Source: Myxococcales bacterium (GTDB lineage Bacteria; Myxococcota_A; Polyangia; Polyangiales; Ga0077539). Taken from it: DNA of 64,000 nt. Where the stretch lies: contig JAEUKI010000079.1 in assembly GCA_016793325.1 (NCBI GenBank), forward strand, positions 62,001 through 126,000, given 5' to 3'. The notes under the pieces were generated by a model. That model had not been told where the DNA came from and ran no database searches. It saw only the letters and a list, made by a program, of their open reading frames with translations. A program made the position numbers and the translations under genes. Below, piece by piece: positions 1 through 9,522 of the stretch; within the stretch, counting starts at the first letter, position 1; each line of letters starts with the position of its first letter.

Positions 1-1
1 C

Positions 2-997
2 GCACCGAGCGGAATCGTCATCAACGGAGAGCTCATTCCGCGCGCTGCGATCACGCGAGCGACGATGGTCGCCGACCCGATCCTCGACGGCTTTCGTTTG
101 GTGATCGAGGACGGTCGGGCGATTCGCCGCAAGCACGCGTTGCTCATCGAAGACGAGCACATCGGCGAGCGGATCATCGCGACCCTGGAGCTCGGAGCAA
201 AGCGCGCGACCGCGTCGTGGGGCACGCAGGGAGTGGCAGTGCACGCCCCGAGCATCAGCGCGCCGATGACGTTGCTGTCGATCGTGGCAGCGTCGGTCGG
301 CGTCGTCGGTGTGATCGCGGGCTGGACCCTCGTCGCGCTCGTGTCGCTCCTCGCCATCCTCGCGGTGTTCGCCACGCGCTGGGCCAGAGGGGCTGTCGTC
401 GTGGGGCTCGACGGCGTTCGAGTCGAATGGATGGGACAGTCGCGCTATTGCGCGTTCGCCGACGTCGAGAAGGTCCAGCCGCTCGCCAACGGCGTGCAGC
501 TCGTCACCAAGGACGGAGCGCATTTCGACGTCGCGTTGTTCACCGAGAGCGAAGCGAAGCGCGACCCGTATCAGTCGCGCCACGCCGAGGTTCGAGCGCT
601 GCACAACCGCATTCACGAGATCATCGAGCTGCGACGCGAGTCGCAGAGCGAAAGCGCCTCGATCGATCCGTACCTTCGACACGATCGATCCGCGCGCGAC
701 TGGCTCGCGTCCCTTCGCCGCGCCTTCGACGCAGCGATGAACCTGCGCGTGGCGACGAACACCGAGGAGGCTGCGTGGCGCGTCGTGCTCGACCAAAACG
801 CCACCGGCGAGGCGCGCGTCGGCGCAGCGGCGGCGATCGCGGCGAACAGCGACGACAGCGCTCGCGAGAAGCTTCGGGTCGTGGCGCAGTCCATCGCAGA
901 CCCCCGCGTTCGCGTCGCGCTCGAGGCCGCGGCATCCTCGGACGAACAGACGCTCGTGAACGCGATGGAGAACTTCAAAGTACAGAAGCAGGGATGA
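2..997 (+). CDS. Membrane protein with PH-like domain, 5' end cut by window
   Basis: The reading frame is open to the first base, so the true start lies upstream; the first ATG inside is at 65. The visible part is about 331 residues. A hydrophobic segment pair (about residues 90-125) is followed by a short beta-rich stretch (VVGLDGVRVEWMGQSRY) resembling the PH-like fold of bacterial bPH2 membrane proteins. The C-terminal third is Ala-rich and helical and looks like one or two HEAT-type turns. No catalytic motif is visible. It is not in an obvious operon, since the next confident gene starts almost 400 bases later. Function unknown. Confidence 0.7.
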   Translation, partial: APSGIVINGELIPRAAITRATMVADPILDGFRLVIEDGRAIRRKHALLIEDEHIGERIIATLELGAKRATASWGTQGVAVHAPSISAPMTLLSIVAASVGVVGVIAGWTLVALVSLLAILAVFATRWARGAVVVGLDGVRVEWMGQSRYCAFADVEKVQPLANGVQLVTKDGAHFDVALFTESEAKRDPYQSRHAEVRALHNRIHEIIELRRESQSESASIDPYLRHDRSARDWLASLRRAFDAAMNLRVATNTEEAAWRVVLDQNATGEARVGAAAAIAANSDDSAREKLRVVAQSIADPRVRVALEAAASSDEQTLVNAMENFKVQKQG

Positions 998-1391
998 GCG
1001 TCTGTTGGAGCGGGACTTCGGTCTTCCCAACAGCGCTGCGTGGACGAGCGGCGCCAGCGCTCCTCGCGGTGATTGCAGTGACCCCGCGACGGCGATGCAT
1101 TGCTTCCTCTCTGGTCGCGCAGCGCCTCGCACGAGACTCGACCTTCCACGTTGCCCCCTCTGAAGCCAACGATGCGACTCGCGAATCCCTCGCCGCGCAT
1201 CGCGACGCCTCGCAGGAGCGACCGCACGCAAAGCGCTGAGCACCTGGAGATATCCAGCGATACGTACGTGGCGCGTCGTCCTTCCAGCGGCGCTGCGCGT
1301 CCGAGGCGACGTCGGCGCATCAACGATGGCCGAATCGATGATTTGCGCCTGCGCACGGGCGCTCGCACATGGTCGGTCGCCGCAGACCGCC
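998..1391. other. Intergenic stretch, no confident gene
   Basis: Frames on both strands are open here only because of high GC; their translations are Arg/Ser-rich and lack protein-like pattern. The one recognisable item is a 28-base segment at 1057-1084 that recurs inverted, with four mismatches, at 20733-20760. Confidence 0.5.
1057..1084 (+). repeat. 28-bp dispersed repeat, copy 1 (inverted partner at 20733)
   Basis: GCGCTCCTCGCGGTGATTGC followed by AGTGACCC. The reverse complement of 20733-20760 matches it at 24 of 28 positions. Both copies lie between genes. Confidence 0.5.
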
Positions 1392-2057
1392 ATGAGCACC
1401 ACCGAGACTCGCACGACGGCCACACAGTGGATCTTTGCCCTGCTTCGCGATGACGAGCCGTTCGAGCACATTCCGAGCGAGCCCGCGCTCGCGCTGAGCC
1501 TCTTGCGCGAATTGCTCACCGCGCCGTACGCGGCGCTCTCGTCACTCGACGATCCCGCCTGCGGCGCCGCGCTCAACAGCCTCGTCGCTGCGTGGCACAC
1601 GCCCAACCTCATGGGCATCGCGGTCGACGCCTCGCTGCCGCGCCCCGAGCGCGTCGCGCTCGTTCGCGCGGTCCCGGGTCTCTTCCGCGACGTCGTGGCG
1701 CGACGGCTGCCCGCGGCGCAACTCGCGAGCGCGTCTCGCGATCCGTCTTTGAAATCCCTCGCGAACATCGCGCATATGTTCTGGGAGTACGCCGCGATCA
1801 CGCCGCGCGCTGAGGACGAAGACCAGCGTGTCATCGACGCTGCGTGCCTCGACGCGATCGAGTCCGTGCTCTTCATCGCGCACGCGGGATGTCAGGAGAG
1901 CGCCCTCCTCGGGCTGTCGCTCTGGAGCGCGTACCCAGCCCGCGTGTACGCTATTCTCGATCGATGGCTCACGTCCGCGACGCCGATGCACCCGTCGCTG
2001 ACCGAGCGGGCCTGTCGCGAGCGCGCTGCGGCAGAGCACTCGCTTCGGCCGCGCTGA
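1392..2057 (+). CDS. Hypothetical helical protein
   Basis: 221 residues from the ATG at 1392 (MSTTETRTTATQW). An ATG at 1326 is in frame, but the extra 22 residues are low-complexity and Cys/Arg-rich, so the later start is preferred. The protein is soluble and Leu/Ala-rich, with HEAT-like helices and no known motif. It ends 28 bases before the AraC-type regulator on the same strand, so the two may be co-transcribed. Function unknown. Confidence 0.65.
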   Translation: MSTTETRTTATQWIFALLRDDEPFEHIPSEPALALSLLRELLTAPYAALSSLDDPACGAALNSLVAAWHTPNLMGIAVDASLPRPERVALVRAVPGLFRDVVARRLPAAQLASASRDPSLKSLANIAHMFWEYAAITPRAEDEDQRVIDAACLDAIESVLFIAHAGCQESALLGLSLWSAYPARVYAILDRWLTSATPMHPSLTERACRERAAAEHSLRPR

Positions 2058-2085
2058 TCGTCGAGCGTCTATCCCCAAGCCGTCG

Positions 2086-2958
2086 ATGATTCGACTCACT
2101 CGTTCAGCACAGCTGCTCGATCGCGACGCGGGCCGGTGGTACACGGGCTTCAGCGACCGATCGACGCGCGTGTACGTCGTTCGCTCGCGCGGGTTGCGCG
2201 TCGACGCAGCGATGCCAGGCTCGTTGGGTCCGCTCGCGCCGCGCGCAGCGCAGTTAAACATTCAGCTCGCGGGCACGCTCTTGGCCCGCCGCTCGCCGCG
2301 CGAGCACGCGATCGCCGCGAGGTCGATCGCCATCGAGCCGAGCGTCCATTGGAACGAGCGTTGGATCGGGCCGCTCTTTCGCGTCCTCGTGATCGAATGG
2401 GAGTCCGGCTGCGGCCCGATGCCGACGGGGTTCTCGCTCGCCAACCTGAGCGAGCGCGACCACGAGCGCGTGAGCGCGATCGCCGACACCATCGAACGCG
2501 ACGAAGACACGCCGCGCGTCGCCGAAGCCATCGAGCGGCTCGACGCGCTGCTTCGCTCGATCGGGCTTCGGATCGACGGGCTCGACGCGCTCGCTCGGTC
2601 GACCGAGTCCGACCGAGACATCGCGACCGCCCGCATGCTCTCGAAGTTGAGGACGTCGCTGCACGCCAAGCCAGCGTGGATCGACGCAGTGAGCACTACG
2701 CAGCGCAGCGAACGGCAGCTTCGAAGAGACGTCGACGCGCTGACCGCCCGACTGAACTTCGACATCGGCGGCCTTCGCTCGATCCTCTTTCGAGAGCGCG
2801 TGATCAGCGCGACGCAGCTGCTCACGGCGAGAGCAACCTCCGTGGCAGCGGTCGCGCGCAGCGTGGGCTTCGGGACCTCGCGCGCCCTCGGACTCGCGCT
2901 CGACCGCGCGGGCTTTCCTTCGGCCTCCACGCTCGCCGCGCTCGCTCGCGACGATTGA
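2086..2958 (+). CDS. AraC-family transcriptional regulator
   Basis: 290 residues. The C-terminal about 100 residues contain the two helix-turn-helix units of AraC/XylS proteins: SERQLRRDV (first recognition helix region), then a spacer with LNFDIGGLRSILFRERVISATQLL, and VAAVARSVGFGTSRALGLAL, the usual second HTH with its GF(x)ts signature. The N-terminal part shows a cupin-like sensor pattern with a segment similar to LGPLAPRAAQLNIQLAGTLL. Effector and targets cannot be told. It follows gene 1392-2057 after 28 bases. Confidence 0.75.
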   Translation: MIRLTRSAQLLDRDAGRWYTGFSDRSTRVYVVRSRGLRVDAAMPGSLGPLAPRAAQLNIQLAGTLLARRSPREHAIAARSIAIEPSVHWNERWIGPLFRVLVIEWESGCGPMPTGFSLANLSERDHERVSAIADTIERDEDTPRVAEAIERLDALLRSIGLRIDGLDALARSTESDRDIATARMLSKLRTSLHAKPAWIDAVSTTQRSERQLRRDVDALTARLNFDIGGLRSILFRERVISATQLLTARATSVAAVARSVGFGTSRALGLALDRAGFPSASTLAALARDD

Positions 2959-2965
2959 CCTCGTC

Positions 2966-3326
2966 TCACGCGCTGTACTCGAGCACCGCGTGCCCTGCGA
3001 TCGTCGTCCCCTCTGCATAGCCCCAGTGCTCGCGCTCTTCGGCGCCGACCACGCGCGCAGGGACGTCTCCGATGATCGCGAAGCCGAGCGCAGCGAGGTC
3101 GTCCCGCGCCCACACCGATCGTCCGTCGCGCGCGGTCGCTTCGAGCCGCGACCGATGCGAGGACGACGACTGGCTGGACAATACTGCGACGCTTCGCGAT
3201 TCGAGCTCCTTCATCGGGGTCGAGTTTGTACGAAGCGACCGCCGCGCGGCGAAAGTCATCGATTCGGCCAACGACGACTGCGCGTTGTCCGATCGTCGCG
3301 TCGACGAGTACACCCGCCGACGCCAT
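2966..3326 (-). pseudogene. Frameshifted gene, hypothetical
   Basis: Two frames of the minus strand each carry half of a convincing protein. From the ATG at 3326 the frame reads MASAGVLVDATIGQ...GRIDDFRRAAVASYKLDP and loses protein character after about residue 45. In a second frame the chain continues with LEATARDGRSVWARDDLAAL and then GFAIIGDVPARVVGAEEREH, to a stop at 2966. A single indel near 3190-3220 would join them. A shorter intact reading starting at the ATG at 3214 (82 residues) is possible. Either the gene is decayed or there is a sequence error. The start overlaps the divergent gene at 3325 (shared CATG). Confidence 0.45.
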
Positions 3327-3975
3327 GACGGACTCAACCAGACCGATTTATCCGGTCGGAACCAAGATCTTCCTCGACGGCTCGAGCGGCGCGTACACGG
3401 TCGTCGAGCACATCGTCGCGCCCTTCGCGAAGGGCGCGTACGACGGTCGACCTTGCGCGCCCGGCGAGCAGCCAACGCACTACAACCTGCAGAATCACCT
3501 CGCGAACCGCGTGCTCGTCGAGACCCACGCGGTGCTACGGGAGGCCGTCGCGCGCGAGGCCGCGATCGCGCTCGTCGAAGCGCTGCGCACAGGTCCGGCA
3601 GAGTCGCTCGACGAGCTCGCGCGCCAGGGGCTCGTCGTGAACCATCCCGCTCCGAAGGGAGCCCGCGCGTACGACGTCAACCGCCTCGATCTGTCGATCG
3701 AAGACAACGTGCGCGTGCTGCGCGCGTACTACGCGCTCGACGAAGCGGCGTTCGCAGAGGGCCCCGCGGCGTGGATCTCGTCGTTCGAGCGCGTCGTCCT
3801 CGGCGAGCTCGCGCTCGTGCTCGACGCGACGTTCGAGGACGTGAGAGCAGCGTTGCACCGCGCCCATCCTGGCGTCGCGGCGTACGACGCGAAGGCCGAC
3901 GAGCGCGCAGCCGCGCGAAGAGCGGCGATGGAGCGCGCGAAGAAGCGCAAGAAAACGCGGCTCCCACTGCCGTGA
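3325..3975 (+). CDS. Hypothetical protein with Lys/Arg-rich tail
   Basis: 216 residues from the ATG at 3325 (MTDSTRPIYPVGTKIFLDG). The frame is open further upstream to 3226, but that part reads as non-coding. The body is mixed alpha/beta (YTVVEHIVAPFAKGAYDGRP, then YDVNRLDLSIEDNVRVLRAY) and the last 25 residues are strongly basic (ERAKKRKKTRLPLP). No family recognised. Its start codon overlaps the start of the divergent frameshifted gene. Confidence 0.6.
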   Translation: MTDSTRPIYPVGTKIFLDGSSGAYTVVEHIVAPFAKGAYDGRPCAPGEQPTHYNLQNHLANRVLVETHAVLREAVAREAAIALVEALRTGPAESLDELARQGLVVNHPAPKGARAYDVNRLDLSIEDNVRVLRAYYALDEAAFAEGPAAWISSFERVVLGELALVLDATFEDVRAALHRAHPGVAAYDAKADERAAARRAAMERAKKRKKTRLPLP

Positions 3976-4227
3976 CCGCGGGTCAGCTGCCCACCCGACG
4001 CCGCTGCTCGGCCTCCCGCGAGCCACAGCCTCCCACGCGCCGCGCCTCGCGTAGGCGCCGCCGAAGAGACTGCCGAGCGCGCCGCGCGGCCGCTCGTACA
4101 CGATGTCATCCGTGAGGGTAGACACGTTGGCGCCGCGCTGAGTGACGATGTGCATAGGGGCCCAGCGAGCGAAGGGCCCGCGGTTCAACTTGTCAGCGAG
4201 CCTGTCACGCGAGCGCCGACGCTGCGC

Positions 4228-4977
4228 TCAGCGCTGATCCTTCGCGCGTTTGGGCGCGCGCCACGCAGCCCACAGCCCGAGGGCGACGAGCGCGAACGAG
4301 GTGAGCGCGATCACCAGGCTCCACACAGGCAAGATCGCGCCCCACGACGCGGTGATCGCGGCGACGTCGCTCGTGCGGCGGACACCGTCGATGACGGCCT
4401 CGCTCGTAAACGCGTAGTCGATGCGCGTGACGGTGTCGACCGCGAGCCGCAGCCCCACGAACTGCGCGCAGATCATCCGCTCGCGGGGGCTTCCCCAACG
4501 AGCGAAGGCGCCGAGCGCGAGCGCGACGAGCGGCACTGCGATCCAGCCCGCGATCGATCGAACCCACGAGACACAAGACGCGAGCATCGCGAGCGAGAGC
4601 ACAGCGAGCGCGATGCGCGCGCGACGAGGCCCGCGCGCGAAGCCGAGCGTGATCGCGCCGATCAACGGAGGGGCGAGCATTCCAGCGATCGCGACGACGC
4701 CGCCGCGTGCGCCGGGCTGGTACCGCGTGTGCGCGAGGCCGCTCGCGTCGGCGAACACATCGAGCCGCTCGAACGCGCCGCCCACCGCGAGCGCTGCGAT
4801 CCCGTGGCCCATCTCGTGGACCCACGTCGCCATCAACGTAAACGGGTAGAGCGCGATCGATCCGAACGGAACGAAGTTGCCGATGATCACCGACGCGGCG
4901 AGCGCGCCGAGCAGCGCCTGCCGGGGCGTCGTCACCGGCGCGTCGTCCTCGGGGGCTCTCTCTGATTTGCTGTGCAT
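4228..4977 (-). CDS. M50-like membrane metalloprotease
   Basis: 249 residues from the ATG at 4977. HEMGH (residues 54-58) lies in the first hydrophobic region and is the zinc-binding HExxH of the M50B-like peptidase family. About six hydrophobic segments follow, including a glycine-rich GARGGVVAIAGMLAPPLIGA that fits the family's second conserved loop. The protein is expected to sit in the inner membrane and to cut membrane-embedded or membrane-proximal substrates; the substrate is unknown. The same frame stays open upstream to 5739, but that part is Arg/Ser-rich and not protein-like. Confidence 0.7.
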   Translation of the reverse strand: MHSKSERAPEDDAPVTTPRQALLGALAASVIIGNFVPFGSIALYPFTLMATWVHEMGHGIAALAVGGAFERLDVFADASGLAHTRYQPGARGGVVAIAGMLAPPLIGAITLGFARGPRRARIALAVLSLAMLASCVSWVRSIAGWIAVPLVALALGAFARWGSPRERMICAQFVGLRLAVDTVTRIDYAFTSEAVIDGVRRTSDVAAITASWGAILPVWSLVIALTSFALVALGLWAAWRAPKRAKDQR

Positions 4978-5443
4978 GTGCAGCGCGTATCCTCTCAGCG
5001 GGCCCGGAAAGCGCGTCGCGTTGGCCCGCTTCGTCGTGCCCCGCAACGGAGTATGCACGATGGGGCCGCGCGGCGCGCGGCGGACGACTCGCGTCCCAGC
5101 GTCGCAACGCAGATCGCTGCGAAGCAACGCGCGAACGACGCACTCGACGGAGCGAACACGGACGTCGCCCGAGCGCGCCGCGATCACCGACGCCTCGACG
5201 ACGATCGACGCGTCCGAGCCTCGATCGACTTCGCGTACGCGCCGGCCGCCGCAACAACACGGGCGCGCTGAACGGTCGTTCTGCCGTCGCGCCCTTGGTT
5301 TTCTCGACGCGACGGTTCGATAGTTCGACGAAGTCCCGAGAATGACCGTCGAGCGCCGATGCGCAGACCGGGCTCGCGCATCGAAGGTCTTCATGACCCT
5401 CGCTCGATTGGACCGCTGGCGCGCGCAGCGCTCGAGCTTCGCG
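4978..5443. other. Intergenic stretch between divergent genes
   Basis: 466 bases between the M50-like gene (minus) and the sugar dehydrogenase gene (plus). It must hold both promoters, but no convincing -35/-10 pair, hairpin or small gene was seen. Confidence 0.4.
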
Positions 5444-7219
5444 ATGCGTCCGGCGAGAATCTGGCTCGCGCTCTCGCTCTCGTCGCCGTTGGCCTTGCTG
5501 AGCACAGGCTGCGGGGGACCGCTCGTGGCAGGCGATGGCGGCGATGCCGCTGTGGCAGGAGCGCCGACGAGCACGGGTGTGGTGGAGGGCAATGGACAGA
5601 CGGCTGTCGTCTCGACGCCGGTCGCCATCGCGCCGAGGATGTACGTGAGGGACGCCAACAACGTTCCTGTGGCAAACGTCCGCGTCTCGTGGCGCATCGC
5701 GCAAGGCGATGGAACGATCGCAGAGGCCAACACGACCACGGGCGCTGACGGGACGTCCGCGGCCTCGCGATGGACGCTCGGACCGACGCCGGGCCCGAAT
5801 CGCTTGATCGCGGAGGTTCCAGGGCTCGCGCCGGTGCTCTTCGACGCGACCGGGACGATGGACGCGCGCGGCTCGCTGACGATTCAGTCGGGCAATTTTC
5901 AGATGGCGCTCGCGTCGACGGCGGTGTCGGTCGCGCCCGCGGTGATCGTCCGCGACGGTCGCGGCGCGCCTGTCGCGTCGCGCACCGTGACCTTTCGCGT
6001 CGCTTCAGGGGGCGGAACGATCGAGGGAAGCCCCGCGACCACGGGCGCCGACGGGATCGCGCGACTCACGCGTTGGATCCTCGGTCCCACGGTCGGTCAG
6101 CAAACGCTCGTCGCCGAAACCACAGGGCTCCCTGCGGTGACCTTCGAAGCGACAGCGCTCGCGACAGGCGCTCCTGAAGTGCGACCCACAGTCGTCCTCT
6201 CGGGACGCAATCGCGTGTGGGATCTCGCGTTCGCGCCCGACGGAACGATGCTCTTCACCGAGCGCGCGGGCCGTGCATTCGCGCTCGCCGCGGGCAGCAC
6301 AACGCCCAGGATGATCGCTGCGCCGAGCGACACGAGCGCGCGAAGCCAGAGCGGCCTGCTAGGGATCGCGCTCGACCCAGACTTCGCGGCCAATCGATTC
6401 GTGTACACCTACCTCGCGTCGACGCGCCCAGGCGGCGGTCGCATCGACAACCGAGTGCGTCGTTGGCGCGCGGCCGCGGACTTCACGCTCACCGAGGACA
6501 GGGACATCCTCACGGGCATCACGTGGGGCTCGGACGGAGGTCACTCGGGCGGTCGCATTCGCTTCGGGCCCGATGGCTTTCTGTACATCACGACAGGAGA
6601 CACTCGGAGCGCGACCGTTCCGCAAGACCTCCGCGAGCTCGGAGGAAAGGTCCTTCGCGTCACGCGCGACGGCGCGCCCGCGCCAGGCAACCCGATGCTG
6701 GGCCCAACTGCACGACCGGAGATCTACTTCGTCGGCGTGCGCAACCCGCAAGGCATCGCGTTTCGGCCGGGCTCGGGCGACGCGTTCATTTGTGAACACG
6801 GCCCCAATCAAGACGACGAGATCACCCGCCTCGTCGCCGGCGGCAACGGCGGATGGAACCCCAATGACGGGATGGGCAACTACAACGGCTACACGGGCGC
6901 GCGCATGAGCGACACGCGCATCGCTGGCGTGGTGCAGCCGACGCATATCGTCGCTGACTCCGCGGGGATGAGCGGCTGCGACTTCGCGTCGGGCCCGCGT
7001 TGGCTCGGGTGGGACGGATCGCTGCTCGTCGGCATGCTCGACGGCACGCGCGTGTTTCAAGTGCGCCCCAACAGCGCGGGCACCGGCATCGTCGGAACGC
7101 CCAGCAACGTCCTCGACACCGCGGATCGCTTTCGCGCGGTCGTTCGAGGGCCCAACGGCGCGATCTTCGTCGTGAGCGACTCGGACAGCGCGACGATCTG
7201 GCGCATCGACGCGCCGTAG
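5444..7219 (+). CDS. Lipoprotein PQQ-type sugar dehydrogenase with two Ig-like domains
   Basis: 591 residues. The ATG at 5444 opens a signal peptide ending in a lipobox (LLSTGC), so this start is preferred to the one at 5342. Two consecutive Ig-like repeats follow (about residues 50-140 and 145-235), each ending with a phrase like TTGADGTSAASRWTLGPTPG, as in bacterial Big_1/invasin-type domains. The remaining 350 residues match the glucose/sorbosone dehydrogenase propeller: GLLGIALDPDFAANRFVYTY, HSGGRIRFGPDGFLYITTGD, GGKVLRVTRDG, VGVRNPQGIAF and CEHGPNQDDEI. The family binds PQQ and calcium and oxidises sugars outside the cytoplasm. Substrate unknown. Confidence 0.85.
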   Translation: MRPARIWLALSLSSPLALLSTGCGGPLVAGDGGDAAVAGAPTSTGVVEGNGQTAVVSTPVAIAPRMYVRDANNVPVANVRVSWRIAQGDGTIAEANTTTGADGTSAASRWTLGPTPGPNRLIAEVPGLAPVLFDATGTMDARGSLTIQSGNFQMALASTAVSVAPAVIVRDGRGAPVASRTVTFRVASGGGTIEGSPATTGADGIARLTRWILGPTVGQQTLVAETTGLPAVTFEATALATGAPEVRPTVVLSGRNRVWDLAFAPDGTMLFTERAGRAFALAAGSTTPRMIAAPSDTSARSQSGLLGIALDPDFAANRFVYTYLASTRPGGGRIDNRVRRWRAAADFTLTEDRDILTGITWGSDGGHSGGRIRFGPDGFLYITTGDTRSATVPQDLRELGGKVLRVTRDGAPAPGNPMLGPTARPEIYFVGVRNPQGIAFRPGSGDAFICEHGPNQDDEITRLVAGGNGGWNPNDGMGNYNGYTGARMSDTRIAGVVQPTHIVADSAGMSGCDFASGPRWLGWDGSLLVGMLDGTRVFQVRPNSAGTGIVGTPSNVLDTADRFRAVVRGPNGAIFVVSDSDSATIWRIDAP

Positions 7220-7299
7220 CGCCGCGCGTCGCGTCGAGATTCCTTCCCGCGAACACGCACGCAAACACAGCGTTGAAGCGTGTTCATCGGTGTGGTGAC

Positions 7300-8238
7300 A
7301 TGTTTTCCATGATCCGGTTCACCCGCCGAATGATTGTGATTCTCCCGTTGTTGGCGAGCGATTGCACGTGTCGACGCTCGGAGGACGAAGGCACGCAGAG
7401 CGGACCGCCCCAACCCGCCGCGCCGACGCCCACGACTCCGACGACGCCCGCAAGTCCGACGTTGCCCTCGACGCCGACGTCGCCGACCGCAGACGCCGTC
7501 GTGCAAGCGTGGCTCACTCAGAACGCGCTCGCGAACGACCCGTCGCGATACGTTCTGTTCGACCTCAACGGAGACGGGCTCGTCGACGTGCTTCACGACG
7601 GAGGCATCGCGATCCGAACCGCCTCGGGCTGGAGCGAGTCGAACCCGACGCTCGCGACGGGCAGCGGTTACTTCGCGCGCCCCGTGGCGACCGCGCGCGG
7701 AGCCGTGTTCGCCCTGGGAAACACCGGGCACGACACGGACCACAACGCGGGGACCACCACGTCGTCGACGTGGGTCGATTGGAACCTCTATCGCGTCAAC
7801 GGCACCGACGCCGTCGACCTCATGGCAGACCGATTCGACGAGGGCGGCCCCTTCGGAATGCCAACGAGCATCGAGCTTTCATCGCTCCCCGACGGCTCGA
7901 TCAGCGAGCACGCGGGAAACTACTATCGCGCGCTCGCGTTTCGCGGCGAGCGCGTCGTCCCCGCGACCTGCTGGAGGACGACGCCCTGGCCTTCGAGCGC
8001 GCGCATCGCTAGCTGCACAGGAACCTCCAACGCCGGCCTCCACTTGCGCGACGTCGAGACCGCCGAGGCGGGCGACAGCTACGAGATCCCTTCGGGTACC
8101 GCGCTCCCCATCCTCGCTGCGAGCTCGGTGCGGCGCGGCGCCGCGCGGCTGTACTGCGTCGACGACGGATCGCACGAACCCGGCTGGGTGTTCTTCACCG
8201 ACGCCGAGCTCAGCGGATGTCCGCCGTTCGCTCCCTGA
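7300..8238 (+). CDS. Secreted protein with Pro/Thr linker, hypothetical
   Basis: 312 residues from the ATG at 7300; a second ATG at 7309 is equally possible. The N-terminus has a hydrophobic stretch followed by Cys (VILPLLASDC), similar to but not a clean lipobox, so lipidation is uncertain. A low-complexity linker rich in TPTTPTTPAS-type repeats follows, then a domain with an EF-hand-like phrase (DLNGDGLVDV) and a mixed beta domain with several Cys. No enzyme motif. Likely exported. It converges on the desaturase gene. Confidence 0.6.
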   Translation: MFSMIRFTRRMIVILPLLASDCTCRRSEDEGTQSGPPQPAAPTPTTPTTPASPTLPSTPTSPTADAVVQAWLTQNALANDPSRYVLFDLNGDGLVDVLHDGGIAIRTASGWSESNPTLATGSGYFARPVATARGAVFALGNTGHDTDHNAGTTTSSTWVDWNLYRVNGTDAVDLMADRFDEGGPFGMPTSIELSSLPDGSISEHAGNYYRALAFRGERVVPATCWRTTPWPSSARIASCTGTSNAGLHLRDVETAEAGDSYEIPSGTALPILAASSVRRGAARLYCVDDGSHEPGWVFFTDAELSGCPPFAP

Positions 8239-8249
8239 AGCGCTCCAGC

Positions 8250-8266
8250 CGACGAGGGGCTCGTCG
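8250..8266. terminator. Hairpin between convergent genes
   Basis: Perfect 7-bp stem CGACGAG / CTCGTCG with a GGG loop, 12 bases after the stop of 7300-8238. There is no T-run, so Rho-independent function is uncertain. Confidence 0.35.
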
Positions 8267-8386
8267 CTCGCGCGCGCATCGATCGCACACGGGAGACGAG
8301 CGGGTGTCCACGCGGATGGGTCGCCGACGACGCGAAGGCGCGAGCAGCAATCGTTCGATCCCGCTGGGCTGGTGAGCCGTTGCCGG

Positions 8387-9490
8387 TCACGATCCATGGA
8401 GACCGAGCGGCGCGAGCGCTGGCTCTTGCCGCGATGGAAGCGACAGGCGCGCGATGCGCTTGAGCGCGGACAAGAGCTGCCCCGACAGCGATCCGGTGTT
8501 GTACGGGAGCCCGTACTTCTCGCACACCGCGCAAACCTCCGACGACAGCGCTGGGTATCTCCACGCGGGAACGTCGGGAAACAAGTGATGCTCGATCTGG
8601 TGGCTCAAGTGCCCGCTGAGCACGTGGAGCCACCGCGGGCCATCGAAGTTCGCCGAGCCGAGCAGCTGCCGAAGGTAGAAGTGCCCGCGCCCTTCGCCCT
8701 CGAGCGTCTCGGGCGCAAACGTCTTCGCCTGCTCGGGAAAGTGTCCGCAGTAGATCACCGCCGCCGCCCACACGTTTCGCGCGAGGTTCGCGACGACGTT
8801 TCCCGCGAGCACCGCGAGCGCGTTCGGCCCCGCGAGCAGCGGAAACAACAGGTAGTCGCGTCGCACCTGGCGCCACGCCTTCGACTTGATTTCACGCACA
8901 CGTTGAACGTCCAGCGGATCTCGCTCCGCGCTCGGCGTCGCGACGTACTTCGGCATGTCGACGTCGTGCCCAGCCACGCCCCACTGAAACACCGCCGCCA
9001 ACCCCGCGGCATACGCGAGCTGCGGAACACGGTGCCACCGCCAGGGCTGCGCTTCGTCCACGCGCAACACCCGGTACCCGAGGTCGTGATCGACCCCGCT
9101 CACGTTGGTAAACGTGTGGTGAAGATAGTTGTGCGAGTGCCGCCACTGGTCCGACGGGCACGTGCTGTCCCACTCGTAGCTGCGCGAAGAGAGCGCGGGA
9201 TCGCCCGAGAAGTCGTACTGCCCGTGCATCACGTTGTGGCCGATCTCCATGTTCTCGAGGATCTTCGAGAGCGAGAGCAGCGCCGTTCCCGCGATCCACG
9301 CGCCGGGGACGAAGCTCGCGAAGAGCAGCGCTCGACCGCCAACCTCGCAGCGGAGCTGCGTGCGAATCACGCCGCGGATGTACGCGACGTCCTCGGCGCC
9401 TCGCGCCGCGCGGGCGCGCTGGTGAATCGCGTACATCTCGTCGCCGAAGGACTCGAGCTGCGCTGGCGTGAGCGGACAATCGTTCTTCAT
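8387..9490 (-). CDS. Membrane fatty acid desaturase
   Basis: 367 residues from the ATG at 9490. The three histidine boxes of membrane-bound di-iron fatty acid desaturases are present: HNVMH (residues 85-89), HSHNYLHH (118-125) and HQIEHH (297-302). Hydrophobic segments lie between them (LLFASFVPGAWIAGTALLSL and a later LLAGPNALAVLAGNVV). The HQIEHH form is typical of acyl-lipid or acyl-CoA desaturases. It needs electrons from a ferredoxin-type partner, and the gene for such a reductase lies immediately upstream (32 bases apart, same strand), so the two are almost certainly an operon. The position of the double bond cannot be told. Confidence 0.88.
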   Translation of the reverse strand: MKNDCPLTPAQLESFGDEMYAIHQRARAARGAEDVAYIRGVIRTQLRCEVGGRALLFASFVPGAWIAGTALLSLSKILENMEIGHNVMHGQYDFSGDPALSSRSYEWDSTCPSDQWRHSHNYLHHTFTNVSGVDHDLGYRVLRVDEAQPWRWHRVPQLAYAAGLAAVFQWGVAGHDVDMPKYVATPSAERDPLDVQRVREIKSKAWRQVRRDYLLFPLLAGPNALAVLAGNVVANLARNVWAAAVIYCGHFPEQAKTFAPETLEGEGRGHFYLRQLLGSANFDGPRWLHVLSGHLSHQIEHHLFPDVPAWRYPALSSEVCAVCEKYGLPYNTGSLSGQLLSALKRIARLSLPSRQEPALAPLGLHGS

Positions 9491-9522
9491 GGGGGGGCTC
9501 GCTTTCGGAGTTGGCAGTGATT

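Noticed and set aside
4978..5739. N-terminal extension of the M50-like gene to 5739
   Set aside because: The extension is Arg/Ser-rich and overlaps the divergent dehydrogenase gene; the ATG at 4977 fits the first membrane segment.
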